DNA of 64,000 nt, from the NCBI GenBank assembly GCA_963752755.1, contig CAVVZJ010000001.1, positions 2,170,001 through 2,234,000 of the forward strand, read 5' to 3'. Made by a program: the position numbers and the translations under genes. This stretch comes from CAVVZJ01 sp963752755. Lineage in GTDB: Bacteria; Planctomycetota; Planctomycetia; Isosphaerales; Isosphaeraceae. This document shows, one piece after another, positions 62,801 to 64,000 of the stretch; the stretch's first letter is position 1; each line of letters starts with the position of its first letter. Under the pieces are notes generated by a model. That model worked only from the letters and a program-made list of their open reading frames with translations, was not told where the DNA came from and did no database searches.

Positions 62801-63089
62801 GTTCTGGGGGCTGTATGCCGCGATCACAAGGCAGGACGCCGAGGGGCAGCCGCCTGGGGGCTGGCATCCGGATCAGAAAATGACGAGGGAGGAGGCGCTT
62901 CGGGGATTCACCAGCGGAGCGGCCCTGGCGGCGTTCGAGGAGGAGCGGCTGGGGATGTTGAAGTTTGGCAAGCGAACGGACGTCACGGTGGTGGATCGCG
63001 ACCTCTTCCGGGTTGAGCCGGAGCAATTGCTCGGGGCGCAGGTGAGGGCGACGATCATCGACGGTGAGGTGGTGTACCGGGGAGACTGA
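59891..63089 (+). CDS. Fused D-aminoacylase-like and YtcJ-like amidohydrolase (frameshifted)
   Basis: About 1,065 residues if one extra base near 61600 is removed. N-terminal signal (WFVGLVLVALIPVPGLAGEP). Residues 30-520 are an N-acyl-D-amino-acid deacylase type amidohydrolase: VIDGTGAPGRRADVAVKG, metal site FIDLHSHSDG, TTVVTGNCGGG, ASHIRGEGNTLLEAIDEAI, HISHLKASGK and ATASDGSAHVP. After a short linker (RVLTPQNSGPADLILK) a second, YtcJ-like amidohydrolase begins: IWTGDPDKPWAEALASRGGE, metal site PGLIDAHGHITSLG, RRVDGHAAWANSEALRRAG, LRIEHAQVI, LAFGSDFPVE. No stop or start separates the two, so the fusion seems genuine. Start GTG at 59891 overlaps the HicB-like gene. Confidence 0.82.
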
Positions 63090-63236
63090 GCGAGTCCGGA
63101 CGGGGCAGGGCGGTTTCCCCGAAGGGGTCGGGATTGCTAGAATGGTCGCGATGCGGTCCCGCCCTCCGAGGTGGGGAAACCCCGTGTCGCCTGCCGTTTG
63201 CGTTCACCCCGAGCTTTGAGAAAGGTCCCTCCTTTG

Positions 63237-64000
63237 ATGAAGCGCAGCAACATCCCTCCTCGCGCGGGCCGGCGTCGCCGGCGCGGCCCTGGCAGCCGTC
63301 GTGGCCTTCGGTCTGGCCGTTGCCCCGCAGAACCGGGCCACCGCGAACCCCACGGCCCCCGAACCGGCTCCCGCACCGTCAGCGACCCCTCAGGCCGGCT
63401 TCGGAACGATCAAGGGACGCCTGATCTGGGGCGGCGCCGAGATTCCGAAGCCGGAGTTGATCACCCAGAACAAGCAGAAGGACCCGCAGGTCTGTGGCAA
63501 GGTCGATCTTTACGAACGCGACCTCGTCGTCGATGCGAAGACCCGGGGCATCTCCAACGCCTTCGCCTACCTTCCGAGCCCCAAGGGCCAGAACCCTGAG
63601 GCCGAGAAGGCGCTGGTGACGCAGCACCCAACCATCGAGATCGATCAGAAGAACTGTGAGTTCCTGCCGTATAGCGTCGCGGGTATGTCGGACCAGCAGT
63701 TCGTCTTCAAGTCGAGTGATCCCGTCGGGCACAACGTGCACTACACTGGCTTCGTCAATAATGCCAACTTCGCGCTCGGACCGAACGGCTCGGCCACCCG
63801 CAAGCTTCAGCCCGAGCGGCGTCCGATCAACCTCGCCTGTGATATCCACCCCTGGATGAAGGGCAATATCATGGTCTTCAACCACCCCTTCTTTGCCGTC
63901 ACCGACGAGGACGGTTCGTTCGAGATCCAGGGTGTCCCGGCCGGTACGCAGAACCTGATCGTCTGGCAGCGCAAGTCAGGTTACGTCACCCCCGGCGGCT
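63237..64000 (+). CDS. Exported cupredoxin-like protein (partial, frameshift near start)
   Basis: Runs off the right edge. A signal peptide (AGVAGAALAAVVAFGLAVAP) is reached from the ATG at 63237 only after removing one base near 63258 (CATCCCTCCTCG). The mature part reads GTIKGRLIWGGAEIPKPE, DPQVCGKVDLYERDLVVD, DPVGHNVHYTGFVNN, then INLACDIHPWMKGNIMVFNH, with His, Cys, His and Met spaced as in a type 1 copper site. A carboxypeptidase-regulatory-like segment follows (VTDEDGSFEIQGVPAGTQNL). Likely a periplasmic copper or electron-carrier protein; the 3' end is missing. Confidence 0.72.

Overview
The window is high-GC bacterial DNA that looks like a planctomycete, most likely of the Isosphaeraceae group. 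The evidence is an exported protease carrying the LExRxLLS N-terminal signature typical of Planctomycetota, short exported Gly/Tyr-rich proteins, a protein of the NALKHG type, kdsB (an LPS-type outer membrane) and small single-span membrane proteins. These are family-level impressions from reading the sequence, not database hits.

Layout. 0.4-3.2 kb: folE with a good promoter, a membrane protein, a small unknown gene and a cupin. 3.3-5.6 kb: glycosyltransferase-like gene and kdsB. 6.2-8.8 kb: subtilisin-like protease and an SDR oxidoreductase. 8.9-12.4 kb: an ABC exporter whose nucleotide-binding motifs are degenerate, an ABC-2 permease and acylphosphatase. 13-18 kb: tandem-ACT protein, Nudix protein, acyl-CoA dehydrogenase, and a coupled epimerase/dehydrogenase pair for nucleotide sugars. 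18-23 kb: two zinc-ribbon membrane paralogues, ftsH, trxB, csrA. 23-29.4 kb: the phosphate module phoR-pstS-pstC-pstA-pstB-phoB on one strand. 29.5-35.8 kb: exported Gly/Tyr protein, M48 protease, aspS, a HEAT-like protein and a NALKHG protein whose 3' end is cut by an IS5-family element (35742-36639). 37-41.6 kb: a pair of coiled-coil membrane paralogues, metallophosphoesterase, aroA, and yggS with a DUF167 gene. 41.6-48.7 kb: lysR-gltB-gltD. 49-56.4 kb: Gfo/Idh/MocA oxidoreductase, an unknown gene, and a five-gene minus-strand run around a diadenylate cyclase. 56.5-64 kb: LmbE-like deacetylase, intradiol dioxygenase-like protein, HicB-like protein, a two-domain amidohydrolase fusion and a partial cupredoxin-like protein.

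Many genes, including essential ones (kdsB, ftsH, trxB, aroA, pstB, gltB), are interrupted by apparent single-base frameshifts. Wherever I followed the bases, most need removal of one extra base, and a minority need one base added. I read these as insertion-biased sequence errors, not biology, and give each such gene its full span as a CDS. Intact long genes (aspS, gltD, pstC, pstA, the UDP-sugar dehydrogenase) sit between the affected patches.

The strongest unexplained signals are these: three copies of a hairpin repeat with a constant loop and arms that differ between copies but pair within each copy; the ABC protein with an altered Walker A, signature and Walker B; the diadenylate cyclase run with two tiny membrane proteins; and an IS insertion whose removal restores a 403-residue reading frame.
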